A DNA stretch of 64,000 bases from Charina bottae (Eukaryota > Chordata > Lepidosauria > Squamata > Charinaidae). Numbering within the stretch: position 1 is the stretch's first letter; each line of letters begins with the position of its first letter. Shown here piece after piece: positions 10,831-19,380 of the stretch. The stretch spans positions 74,695,355 to 74,759,354 of the forward strand of contig JALMGJ010000003.1 of NCBI GenBank assembly GCA_023362775.1, given 5' to 3'. A model generated the notes under the pieces. That model did no database searches. It was given only the letters and a program-made list of their open reading frames with translations, and was not told the DNA's origin. The position numbers and the translations under genes were made by a program.

Positions 10831-11599
10831 GAAACATTCCGTTTCCAGCTGATGTCCTTGGGCTGCTATTGCTTGGTACACTAGAACAGCATAAAGCTTT
10901 GAATTTGTTTTGGATAGGAGACATATGCCTGGAAATTTTAGGTTCACCTGCCTGGCACTGAGCCTCTAAGAGAGTTAAAGCAATTAGTGGATTACCATCT
11001 CAGTGGCAGAAAAATGCCAGCTAATCAATGTCCCATTGGCAGCCCATTTATACTATTGGCTCCTTAGCTTTATTTTTCACAGCTCAGTATTCTATCACCA
11101 GTTGTTTGTATGAACACACCTCATGATGTTGAAAAAATGTTCCTGTAAACACTTCAAATAGTAATTGGTTGTTTGAAGCTTCAAGAATCAAATCTGTGGG
11201 GTCAAAAATAAATAGTCTAGTAAGAGACACTTTAAAATGCTGATAATTCTAAGCTTGGTCATGTAGGCATAAACTCTGAAATACCAGATACAAACATTTC
11301 AATTAAGTGTTTATTGAATCTGAATGTTCACAATCAGTATTTATACCCTGGAGAATTATGAAACTCTAAGTTCATTCTCATGCTGGATTCAACCTGCTGC
11401 AAGGCCACAAAACTGAATTCAGTTCTTACTAGCAGCAAATATTAAATGGGATAAATTTCTGGCCCCTCAAAGGAGTCATGTGTTCTTAGACAACGCACAG
11501 GCAATAGGATGGGCTGGAAAAAACATACATTGGGCTGCTGTGAAAAGTAGCTTTGCATCTGGATGAAATTACTCAAATTCATTCTAATTTAGATGTCAG
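10831..11599. other. Unassigned interval, possible conserved non-coding DNA
   Basis: Complex, non-repetitive, AT-rich sequence. Nothing identifies it; its balanced low-repeat character is all that suggests it might be conserved. Confidence 0.3.
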
Positions 11600-12204
11600 A
11601 TGGGCAAGACCAGTAGAGATAACACAGCCTCATCTTGTAAGGTTATCTGGGATGAATTTGAGCCTGTTAGTCCTGAGGAAGCAAACAGAGATATTCATGA
11701 CATCAGCTCTCTTACTTGTGGGTTAGATCCTGGCCCTTTCTGGTTGATGGGAGATGACAGGAAGCTCAATCAGAGCAGTGGTAAATGGATCCTTGAGGAA
11801 GGGGGTGGAACCTCCAGTCTTGAAAGAAGGAGTGATGTGCCCCCTCCTCAAGAAACCAACTTAGCTGTTTTAGAGAACTATCAATCATTCTCCATCTCCC
11901 TTTTTAAAATAAAAGTTGTAAAGAAGGTGGTGGGTCCGCAATTGTGAAAAGCCTGATAAACAGATTATCTAGATACTTTTCAGTCAGGTTTTAGGCTGAG
12001 GCATGGTACTGGGACCTCATTGATAACTGTGGTGGAGGAACTATGGCGGAACTTGGATGGGGGACTGCATTGATAGTATTTGATCTCTCAGCAACTTTTG
12101 ATACCATTGATATCCTTCTGGACCAATTTTTGGAGCTGGGAGCTGGGAGCTGGGAGCTGGGAGTGGGGGCAAGGGGCAGTGGTATTTTGCAGTAGCTCTC
12201 CTCC

Positions 12205-12848
12205 TTAGGAGGAGAGGACCTTGAAGAAGCCATCCAGAAGCTGTTAGGACAAGAACAAGTGCTGAAGTATGTGTTAAACCCTTAAACCCAGGGAGATGGG
12301 AAAAAGCTCAGACTGGCTCCCCTTTGACTCTCTGGGGTATAAGAGGGAGAGAAAGGAAAACACGGGCAGACTTGCAAGATTATTTTACAATAGCCTATCT
12401 CAATAAAGTATGTTGGTGTATTATTCTTTTGAGGAATAAGTCACAGCAATATAATCTTATTAGGTAATCACCTACAAACTTTAAAAGGTCAGGCAGCATG
12501 TGATCCAGGCTGAAGAGTATAAAAGAGCCTGCCTGCCCCGGTCTGCCTCACTGCTTCCTGCTTCTGCTCCTGTTTCTGCTTGTTTATACTTCTGTTTGTA
12601 TCTACTACTTGGTATGTGGATTTTGTAATACTTCCAGGGATCTGGAAGAGGACTGTAAATATCTGTTTGTATGAGTAACAAATATAACTGCAACTAAGTT
12701 ACCAAAATGACTGGCGTCATTAACTCATCTCTGGTGCTGATCGCTTTCTGATACTCTGCGTGTGCAAGAAAACACTCTCCAACAAAGTATAGTTCTAATC
12801 TTCATGTGAAATCAGTTTCCTGATCTGGTCTACCTCACAGGGCTGACA
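12205..12848 (+). mobile_element. Old solo LTR (same family as 30,560 and 40,566), itself interrupted
   Basis: After removing the inserted LTR at 12,411-12,784 (plus its duplicated 5 bp) the rest is about 265 bp, close to the 276 and 269 bp of the two intact family members. Shared landmarks are GACCTTG near the start, CTTGCAAGATT then CAATAAAGTA (polyadenylation signal region), and GTTTCCTGATCTGGT then GGCTGACA at the end. The flanks CCTCC and CCTCT fit a decayed 5-bp duplication. The start is set by this comparison and is approximate. Confidence 0.65.
12411..12784 (+). mobile_element. Solo LTR, family TGTTGGTGT, inserted in another LTR
   Basis: Begins TGTTGGTGTATTATTC and ends CTCCAACA, with perfect 5-bp target duplications AAGTA at 12,406-12,410 and 12,785-12,789. 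A TATA-like GTATAAAAG lies near 12,517. The middle (TTCCAGGGATCTGGAAGAG and CTGTAAATA) matches the minus-strand copy at 44,242-44,602. The 5-bp duplication and TG...CA ends fit an LTR; no internal region survives, so it arose by LTR-LTR recombination. The parent element is unknown. Confidence 0.88.
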
Positions 12849-13060
12849 CCTCTTCCCCTGAAGCTGGTTCTAGTTGGTGGGAGAGGTTGAGACATAAGGC
12901 CCTTTATGGTGTGGTGTTTGGGGCTCAACACTTTGTTCCCTCCTATTCAACATCTATATCAAGCCACTGGGGGGATGTCATCTGCTGGCATGGGGTCTAG
13001 TTGTATATCTTGACCCTGGACCAACAGGATATATAGTTGTGGAATCTCTTTCATGATTAA

Positions 13061-13293
13061 AAGACCCTGGTAAGCCTCCAAAAATAGAAAAGGCTCTTAT
13101 GGACAGTTGTCTTCTTCATGAGGAGATTAGTATACTCATCCTCATCCTGTGAGTAGATTGTTGTCATGTTGTATAACACCAGAGAAGGCTAATAGATTAA
13201 CATGGGTAATATTAGATTTCTGAAGTGATCCACTACAAACCTCCACTTTGTCTTTTGATAATGCCCATTGTGCCCAGTGGAACTGACCAACTG
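13061..13293. other. Short unassigned interval
   Basis: Between the LINE fragment and the GC-rich hAT; nothing recognised. Confidence 0.4.
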
Positions 13294-13808
13294 CAGGCCC
13301 GCAACTAGGGTCTGTGTCACCCGGGGCAAACATGGATTCTGTGCCCCCCATGGATTCTGCACCCCCCCTGCAGGGTCGAGTCCCCCCCGCACCCCCAATG
13401 CAGACCCCCCTCCACAAAGCAGCACGGGGCTCCCCCAGGACAAATGCCCCACTCCTGGCTGTGATCTCTCATGTGCCCCCGGCTCTGGGGGAAGGACCCG
13501 CTGCGCTCCTGTCTGCCCATCTGGGCCGGGCCGAGTGAACTGCCCACCACTGCGCTCCCAAGTGGGATGGTCCGGAGTGGTGCCGGGGGGGCATGTCCCT
13601 GCGGCCACCCCAGAGCCTACAGCCAGCCCTGGGGAGCAGACGAGTCCAGCCATGCAATGCCCCAGCAGGCCTCTTTGTGGGCGGCAGCGGCAACAGGAGC
13701 GCCGGCCTCCCTCAGGGCTGGCCATCGAAAACAACATTTTGGTGCCCCCCCCCCAGCATGGCGCCTGGGGCACATGCCCCGCATGCCCCCCCTCCAGTTG
13801 CGGCCCTG
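13294..13808. mobile_element. GC-rich non-autonomous hAT transposon, copy 2
   Basis: Homologous end to end with 4,305-4,798, with ends CAGGCCCGCAACTAGGG and CCAGTTGCGGCCCTG. The flanking octamers ACCAACTG and CCCATATG agree at only 5 of 8 positions, so the duplication is decayed or one flank was rearranged. The 254-residue and 212-residue open frames over this element are composition artefacts shared with copy 1. Confidence 0.85.
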
Positions 13809-13821
13809 CCCATATGCCATT

Positions 13822-13897
13822 ATTCTTTACTCCCGGCTCAGGAACGAACTTGGTAAGATAAAATTTACTTCTAACATTTTGGCACCCCAGATGGGAC
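13822..13897 (+). mobile_element. 5' LTR remnant and primer-binding-site-like sequence of an endogenous retrovirus
   Basis: 13,822-13,876 is identical or nearly so to the last 55 bp of the LTR at 17,876-18,425, ending TTCTAACA. It is followed after three bases by TGGCACCCCAGATGGGAC (13,880-13,897), the position and TGG start expected of a retroviral primer-binding site; I cannot name the tRNA. The rest of the 5' LTR is missing, cut at the side of the hAT element. Confidence 0.8.
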
Positions 13898-13903
13898 AAA
13901 CTG

Positions 13904-13911
13904 ACATACAT

Positions 13912-13950
<39 letters not shown>

Positions 13951-13952
13951 CA
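13904..13952. repeat. (CATA)n then (CA)n microsatellite
   Basis: Tetranucleotide CATA units followed by a CA run, immediately downstream of the primer-binding-site-like sequence, hence inside the retroviral leader. Confidence 0.95.
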
Positions 13953-14049
13953 ACCTGCACCATTTCCCTCAACAAATATACATACAAATGTACACAGACT
14001 AATACTTAACAAACAGAAAACATTTTGGTTACAGATACTTACACAAATA

Positions 14050-14650
14050 TTTGAGCTTAACTGGCATGATCATGTTGTAAGTGTTTTAAAAGTTTTAAGT
14101 TTCTCATAGCGGAAAGTACCCAAGCTTGACCAGGGTTCACCTGACCACCTGGAGACTTCCTAACGAAGGTTGGGAATCAGGAGCACTGGCAATTGAGGGT
14201 GGGTCTGCAAGCTCATTCCAGAAATGCCAATAGGATAATTGATCAGGGTTATTTCTTTTTAGCAGAAATTTAAGAAGCTTCAATTTCTCACAGTGAAATG
14301 TACCCATAGGAGGCCAGATTGCATTACCGCTTGTGTCTAAATATTGAGTCCATTCTATACATAGCTCACGTGCACGTCTTTTCTTCATTCCTGGCTGGGT
14401 GGGCAAAATCCCCTTATCCCAAGCCTTCAACAACGCCCCTAAGGGGGAAGATGGGGGTACTGTCGACTTAGTATGCCCCATAACCACTCGTGTCCCTAAG
14501 CATGGCACCGGTGCCCGTCGGATTTGGGGTGTGTCTAAACACCCAGAGACTCCCTATTAGAGTACCGACCCTCTGCGCGCTTCCAAGTCTTCAATTACTT
14601 ATTCACCTTTTTCTACTTTTAGCTCACAAGCGGTAATTGCCCAGTTATAG
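14050..14650 (-). pseudogene. gag: Retroviral gag (matrix) remnant in opposite orientation
   Basis: On the minus strand a frame (14,137-14,508) carries features of a class I-type matrix protein: an MG start (codon 14,479-14,481, a possible myristoylation site), a basic KKRRAREL segment, WPPMGTFHCEKLKLLKFLL and a W/F-rich end. Upstream on that strand, to about 14,650, is GC-rich non-coding sequence of leader character. A second, shorter decayed copy of the GTFxxEKLK segment lies at about 14,068-14,116. The protease and integrase of the neighbouring retrovirus are on the plus strand, so this part was inverted or comes from a second provirus. Identification rests on motif pattern only. Confidence 0.6.
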
Positions 14651-14698
14651 TTCATTCATGCATTCAATCGCAACCTGTCCGGGCACGCGTATCGCCTG

Positions 14699-14770
14699 AT
14701 AGAAATCCAGTTGACATGATTCAAGCTACAGACAATTCCACCTGGATGACTGAGAACCTTCATAGACACA
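14699..14770 (+). mobile_element. Minimal 3' tail fragment of Penelope-like element family A
   Basis: 72 bp matching the end of the PLE at 54,764-56,499: AGAAATCCAGTTGACATGAT, TCAAGCTACAGAC and then the family A tail CCACCTGGATGACTGAGAAC and CTTCATAGACA. Only the terminal segment is present and the coding region and ribozyme are absent, as for an extremely 5'-truncated insertion. Confidence 0.8.
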
Positions 14771-15780
14771 TGGGATCCTAACTTTTCTCCTTTCCTTTTA
14801 CAATAAGTAAAGCATGAATTAAACTGATGAATGTCATGGGAAAGGCTTGTGTGTGCCCTGATTGTGTGGTATGGTGTTTGATGTTTGAAAAAGTGTGTAA
14901 ACTAATCAGTTGTAAGCAATCTTTCACTCAGCTTGGAAATCCTTTCTGCTAACTTAAGGTATGTCCCTTGTGAGTTGTTGGCTGGCTGCTGTCTCTCCAG
15001 AAAAGTGTTTAGAAAGAGAGGAGACCCTGCAAGGACAGCCTTCTGTTCCTGACATCTACATAGCTTTCTCCTGTCATTTTTTTTTTGTGTGTGCCTACTC
15101 TCCTTGAGGTTCCCCCTCCCACTGACTGTTTCACTGACTGTTTGCTACCGAAGGACAGAAGAGGCGAAGAAGAAATCAGCTCCTATGCTGTGTCTGCTGC
15201 CTGCTCCCAGATAAAACCTGATGGAGCTCTGCCAAAACACCAAAATGCTGTTTCAACTTATTTTTGTTTTTTCAATTTAAAGACCGAGACTTTGGGAGGG
15301 TGTTGGAAAATAATTTGTTGTTTGCAGATCTATTGTTTGCCTCTTTGCATCTTACTTCTGCTGTAAGTAGGTAACCAATTTGATCTGTATGGAAGTAAGA
15401 GATGGGAATGTGAGGAAAGAATATTGTAAGTTGGGTAAGAGTAAGTTGAAGTTGGGTGAGAGTAAGTTGAATGAAGTGAAGATGGAGATACAGGAATGCA
15501 TTTGTGATGTTGAGATGGCTTGGGAGAGAGTTGATGTGGAGTGAATCACAGAGGGGAAAAAGAAAGGAAATTGTTATGTTTCCACTGTGCTTTGTTGCTG
15601 TGACCCCAACACCTGGACCAACTAATAAAGTAGCAGGATGAAAATAGGGGTGAACCTGCTGCACAAACATAAAGTTATACATTTGGGAACCACCCCATAT
15701 ATTTTTGTGTTTGCAAACACATATCTTAGAGCCCTTGAGAGATACGTTTTGACCCACACACCTTTCCCTCCAGAACCTTC
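14771..15780. other. Retroviral interior, unassigned part
   Basis: Between the tail fragment and the protease I see no recognisable capsid or nucleocapsid coding. The run at 15,425-15,480 has short repeats of AAGTTGGGTGAGAGTAAGTTG type. This may be decayed gag or unrelated inserted sequence. Confidence 0.35.
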
Positions 15781-16195
15781 TCATGTGTATCCAGTTTTGC
15801 CTGTCGCTGATTCTTCTCAACCAGCTGGCTCTACAAGCGACCTTACCCTTGAGTGCACTCATGTTACCTATACATTCTGGACTTGGAGGAAAACCTTTTC
15901 TTCCTTTAACTATAGGTGGTCAACAGTATCACTGCCTGGTTGATACTGGGGCCACTGCATCCTTACTAACTCACCCTCCCTCTTCCCCTACTGTTCTTTC
16001 TGGGATTTCTGATCATATTATTGGGGTTGGGGGATCATTCCTGTAAATGTTACTGACCCCTTAACAGTAGAGGTGGGTCCTCTCACTGCTGAACATGCTT
16101 TTACTGTTTGTTCTGAATCTCCTGTTTTTCTCCTAGGTTGTGATTTACTCTGTAAACTCGGGGCCACTATTAAATGTACTCCCAATGGATTGATT
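15781..16195 (+). pseudogene. pro: Retroviral protease remnant
   Basis: A frame from 15,783 to 16,046 holds the aspartic protease active-site motif LVDTGA (15,936-15,953) preceded by FLPLTIGGQ and followed by an SDHIIGVGG flap-like region. After a stop the sequence continues in another frame to an LGCDLL segment (about 16,132-16,150), typical of the C-terminal part of retroviral proteases. The motif spacing suits class I (gamma/epsilon-like) endogenous retroviruses. It ends at the junction with RNase H sequence; the RT that should follow is absent. Confidence 0.8.
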
Positions 16196-17690
16196 TTGGA
16201 CTTTCCCCTTCCCACGGTGCCCAAGCCACAGAACTCATTGCCCTGACCGAGGCTTGCAAGGCTGCCCGCACCCTCTGTGTGACGATCTACATGGACTCTA
16301 TGCCTTTGGGGTTTGCCATGCTACAGGAGCCCTGTGGAAACAGCGGGGCTTCCTTACTTCTTCTGGTGCCCCCGTTGCTCATGCTACCCTCATAGCCTCT
16401 CTTTTCAAAGCCATTATGCTCCCTAAGGCTCTGGCTGTAGTGCACTGCCTTGCACATCAACAGGACGTCTCCCTGGTTACAAAGGGGAATGCTTTCACCG
16501 GTGCTACAGTGAAATGGGCCGCCCTGCAGCCTCTATCTCTCTCTGTCACAGCTGCAGAGTTTCATCTTCAATTGTCCCTTCCATACGACAATTTCGTTGA
16601 GAGGGGGGAGGTGGAACAGTGGCAGGCAAACTGTGAGGCGACTTTTTCTGATGGATTCTGGAGGGTACCGGATGGAAGACCCTTAGCCCCTAGATGTTTG
16701 TTACACCTTCTTTGTCAACAGATTCATGCAAAGGGCCACTGTGGGACCAGGCCATTGTGGATATCATGCGATGGATATGGTATGCGCCTGGGGTTTACAT
16801 GGAAGCTGAAAAAGTAGCACGAACATGTCTCACTTGCCAAGCTAACAATGCTTCCTCAAGACAAAAGTTCCATAAGGGAGGGAGACCCTGGGCCCAAAGA
16901 CCTTTTGAAAAAAAAAAATTACAGCTAGATTATATTCAATTACCTAAGGCAAATGGCTTTGAACATGTACTTGTTTGCAGAGACCAACTTACACACTGGA
17001 TTGAAGCCTTCCCTTGTTGACATGCTACCGCAATTGAAACTGCAAGACACCTGCTGAAGGACATCGTTCCCCGATACAGCATCCTCTGTCTTAGATATGG
17101 ACCGCGGCCAACACTTTGCGGCACACGTGATTACTCACATCCTGCAAGCTTTAGGCATCACACAGAACTTACATGTCCCTTATCATCCTCAATCTTCGGG
17201 GTGGGTGTGTGTGTGTGAAATGGGCTAACAGGGAACTCAAGACATTGCTAGGAAAATTATGCCAGGAGACGCATTTAAAGTGGCCCCAGGTATTGCCTAT
17301 CGCTTTATTTCACTTATGTACCCGACCTTGAAAAGATGTGGGATTGTCTCCATTTGAGTTGCTTTTTGGCAGGCCACCAGATGTTTCAAAAGGCCTGGAT
17401 CCCCACTCCCTTCACCTGGAGAGGGGGGATTCTATGTTATTTTCTTATCTCCTCTCTATGTGCAGGTACTTGCGATCTCTATGGAAATGAAGTGCTCTAC
17501 TCCAGACCTTGCCATTGGAAGAAACTCTTCATCCCTTTGAACCAGGTGATTGGGTGTGGATATCCTTTTGACAACACAAACAGCAGTTCGGGTTGCTGAA
17601 CGAAACACCTGGCTTCATTGGACACACGTCAAACCAGCAGTCCAAGATCACAGCCCCCTTCCTGCCTCGGCCTCCCATCAAGCTTGTTAG
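16196..17690 (+). pseudogene. pol: Retroviral RNase H and integrase remnant
   Basis: RNase H: QATELIALTEACKAA then an IYMDS catalytic segment (about 16,285-16,299), a frameshift, YAFGVCHATGALW-like continuation and a terminal HCLAHQQ. Integrase: a zinc-binding region with HAKGHCG and TCLTCQ (about 16,725-16,845), the core beginning QLDYIQLP (16,922-16,945), a second acidic segment in DRGQHF context (about 17,095-17,115), and a C-terminal domain with TAVRVAERNTW and HVKPA (about 17,575-17,640). There are at least four frame changes or stops. The entire polymerase portion between protease and RNase H has been deleted. Confidence 0.85.
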
Positions 17691-17723
17691 GGATCCGGAT
17701 TCTGACATTTGGGGTTTGAAAGA

Positions 17724-17889
17724 ATGTCTTGGCTTATAATGCTGTGGACCCTCCTACTAGAGGTTTCTAAAGGGAATCCAGTCGCTATTCCCTTTGCTTC
17801 CTCAACCACAACTACTGACTGGACCATTCCTAGGTGTGCTATGGGAATATGCTTTCCCATGCACAGAGGGGGGATTGTTGGATTGTAAA
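17724..17889 (+). pseudogene. env: Envelope leader remnant
   Basis: An open frame starts at ATG 17,724 with a hydrophobic segment (WLIMLWTLLLEV) that looks like a signal peptide, at the place where env would begin after integrase. It runs only to a stop inside the 3' LTR, so nearly all surface and transmembrane coding is deleted. Confidence 0.5.
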
Positions 17890-18425
17890 CATATTCTTAC
17901 ATTTCTGTATATATAAATACAAATATATTTCATATTCATATATTAGAAACATTTGCACTTGCATTATGGCTCTGAAACCATGTTGTATTTCCTTGAAGAG
18001 TTTTGTTAACTTTCTTACCCTTCCTTTCTAGCAGGCCTTGATAGATAGCTGTGCCCATAGAAAGATAAAGTGTACTTTCCAAGGATAGCTTCTCCAGGGG
18101 AAATATATTGTTTAATAACGGTCAAGGAGCCCTAGCAAGGATGGAAGGAAGTTCCTAATATGGAGTGAAGGAAGGAAGTTCCTAATATGGAATGAGGGTA
18201 AGGTGGAGTATGGGTAACTGAGTAAGGGGTGGTCTTCTAAAGGAGGAGTTGAATGGAATCTATATAATGTGCTGTAGGAAGGGGGTCCTGCGCGGCCGCC
18301 CACCTAACAGCTTGCTGTCATTGCTTTTGCTCTTGGGTGAATAAACTCCTAACTTCATGCAATTTGTCAGTTTCTTTACTCCCGGCTCAGGAACGAACTT
18401 GGTAAGATAAAATTTACTTCTAACA
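17876..18425 (+). mobile_element. 3' LTR of the endogenous retrovirus
   Basis: 550 bp starting TGTTGGATTG directly after a purine run (AGAGGGGGGA, polypurine tract) and ending TTCTAACA; TGTTGGA and TCTAACA are near-inverse ends. A TATA-like TATATAATG is at 18,261 and AATAAA at 18,340. The last 55 bp repeat at 13,822-13,876. An internal 27-bp unit (GAAGGAAGTTCCTAATATGG) occurs twice near 18,145-18,190. Confidence 0.9.
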
Positions 18426-18539
18426 CCATTATTATTGGCATTTGAAGTCAACAATTTAGGAAACATGGATCCTGGAAAAGTAGGTATACCTGTCTTGCCT
18501 GCTCTGAGGAGATATCTTTCTGCAGTTCTGCTAAATGTT

Positions 18540-19380
18540 TCTTGAGATGTCAAGAGAAAAGTTCTTCACCACGCCAATGTGCTGGCTCGCCTCCAGAACA
18601 GATTGGAGAGTCTTGGCAGTCAGCCCGAGGTAAGGAATGCAGCCCAAGGTTACTTTGCAAGACTGGCCGAGAGAGAGACAAACCAGTGTGTGCCAATAAT
18701 CAGAGTAGTGAAGCAAAGGGTAGTCAATAATCCAAACCGGGTCAAGGGTTCCAGAAGTCCGAGCCACGATAATCCAAGCCAGGTCCAGGGGTCCAGAAGG
18801 CAGAGTAAGATAATCCAAACAGGGTCAGGAACGCAGGAAACAGAACAGGATACCAGAGTGGTCACGAAGCCAAAGTGCAACGTTGCTCCCACAAAGCCCT
18901 CACTGCTTCGTTGGTGATTTATCAGGAGCTCAGGAGCTGTCCTCTGGGTCCTGCAAAGACTCTCCCTGCCCTCTGCGTAACTCCCTAGCAGCCAGCCGAG
19001 CACTTTTCCTCCTGTCCTTTAAGGCGAGGCGCACACGCCTCCGCCTCTGCCCTTTGGGGGATTCAGGAGAGCTGGGAGGCTGATGGGATCCAGCTGGCTG
19101 CTGGCTAAAGGGTGGGGACAAACCGCAATCCCCAGCTTGCTCCACTGTAGCCTCGGTTGCTGGCTGCTGGCTAGAGGGTGGGGCCAAACCACCATCCCCA
19201 GCTTGCTCTCCTGCAGCCTCAGGTATTGCTGCCTCCTGCGGTGCCGGGTCATTGTCTGGGCCCGTGTCCGCATCTGGGGCCTCGCCTGGCTCAATCCCCT
19301 GGGGGTTTGCCAAGGGCAGCTCGTCCTCTGACTCATCGCTGAGGCCCTGGGGCAGAGGCTGAACTAGGACAGCCAAGTCC
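18540..19380 (-). repeat. GC-rich unassigned repeat with tandem units and an open frame
   Basis: A minus-strand frame (18,930-19,376, 148 residues) is Pro/Glu/Ala-rich in its first two thirds and ends in a basic stretch (RRRRVRLALKDRRKSARLA). Two tandem units of about 69 bp at 19,090-19,230 give the repeated protein segment EQAGDxGLxPPxSQQPA. Upstream, 18,710-18,835 has imperfect units of about 36 bp (AATCCAAxCxxGGTC, CCAGAAG). Composition differs sharply from the AT-rich flanks. It could be part of an LTR retrotransposon or another transposon; I do not recognise it. Confidence 0.4.

Larger units (their letters stand above)
11600..13060 (+). mobile_element. L2/CR1-clade LINE, reverse transcriptase fragment split by two LTRs
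   Basis: Decayed plus-strand RT coding. The first part (11,600-12,204) reads like the conserved stretch PPPQETNLAVLENYQS followed by sequence equivalent to FQSGFR and a DLSAAFDTID block (around 12,080-12,115). The last part (12,849-13,060) resumes with the segment corresponding to VLxPxLFNIYxxPLG and then an RT palm region. Between them lie a solo LTR (12,205-12,848) and, inside that, another LTR (12,411-12,784). Several frameshifts and stops. Near 12,129-12,160 the octamer-like unit GAGCTGG is tandemly repeated. Confidence 0.75.

Noticed and set aside
13189..13953. 254-residue minus-strand open frame
   Set aside because: It lies across a GC-rich hAT element and runs into a CA microsatellite; the same kind of frames occur in the other hAT copy.
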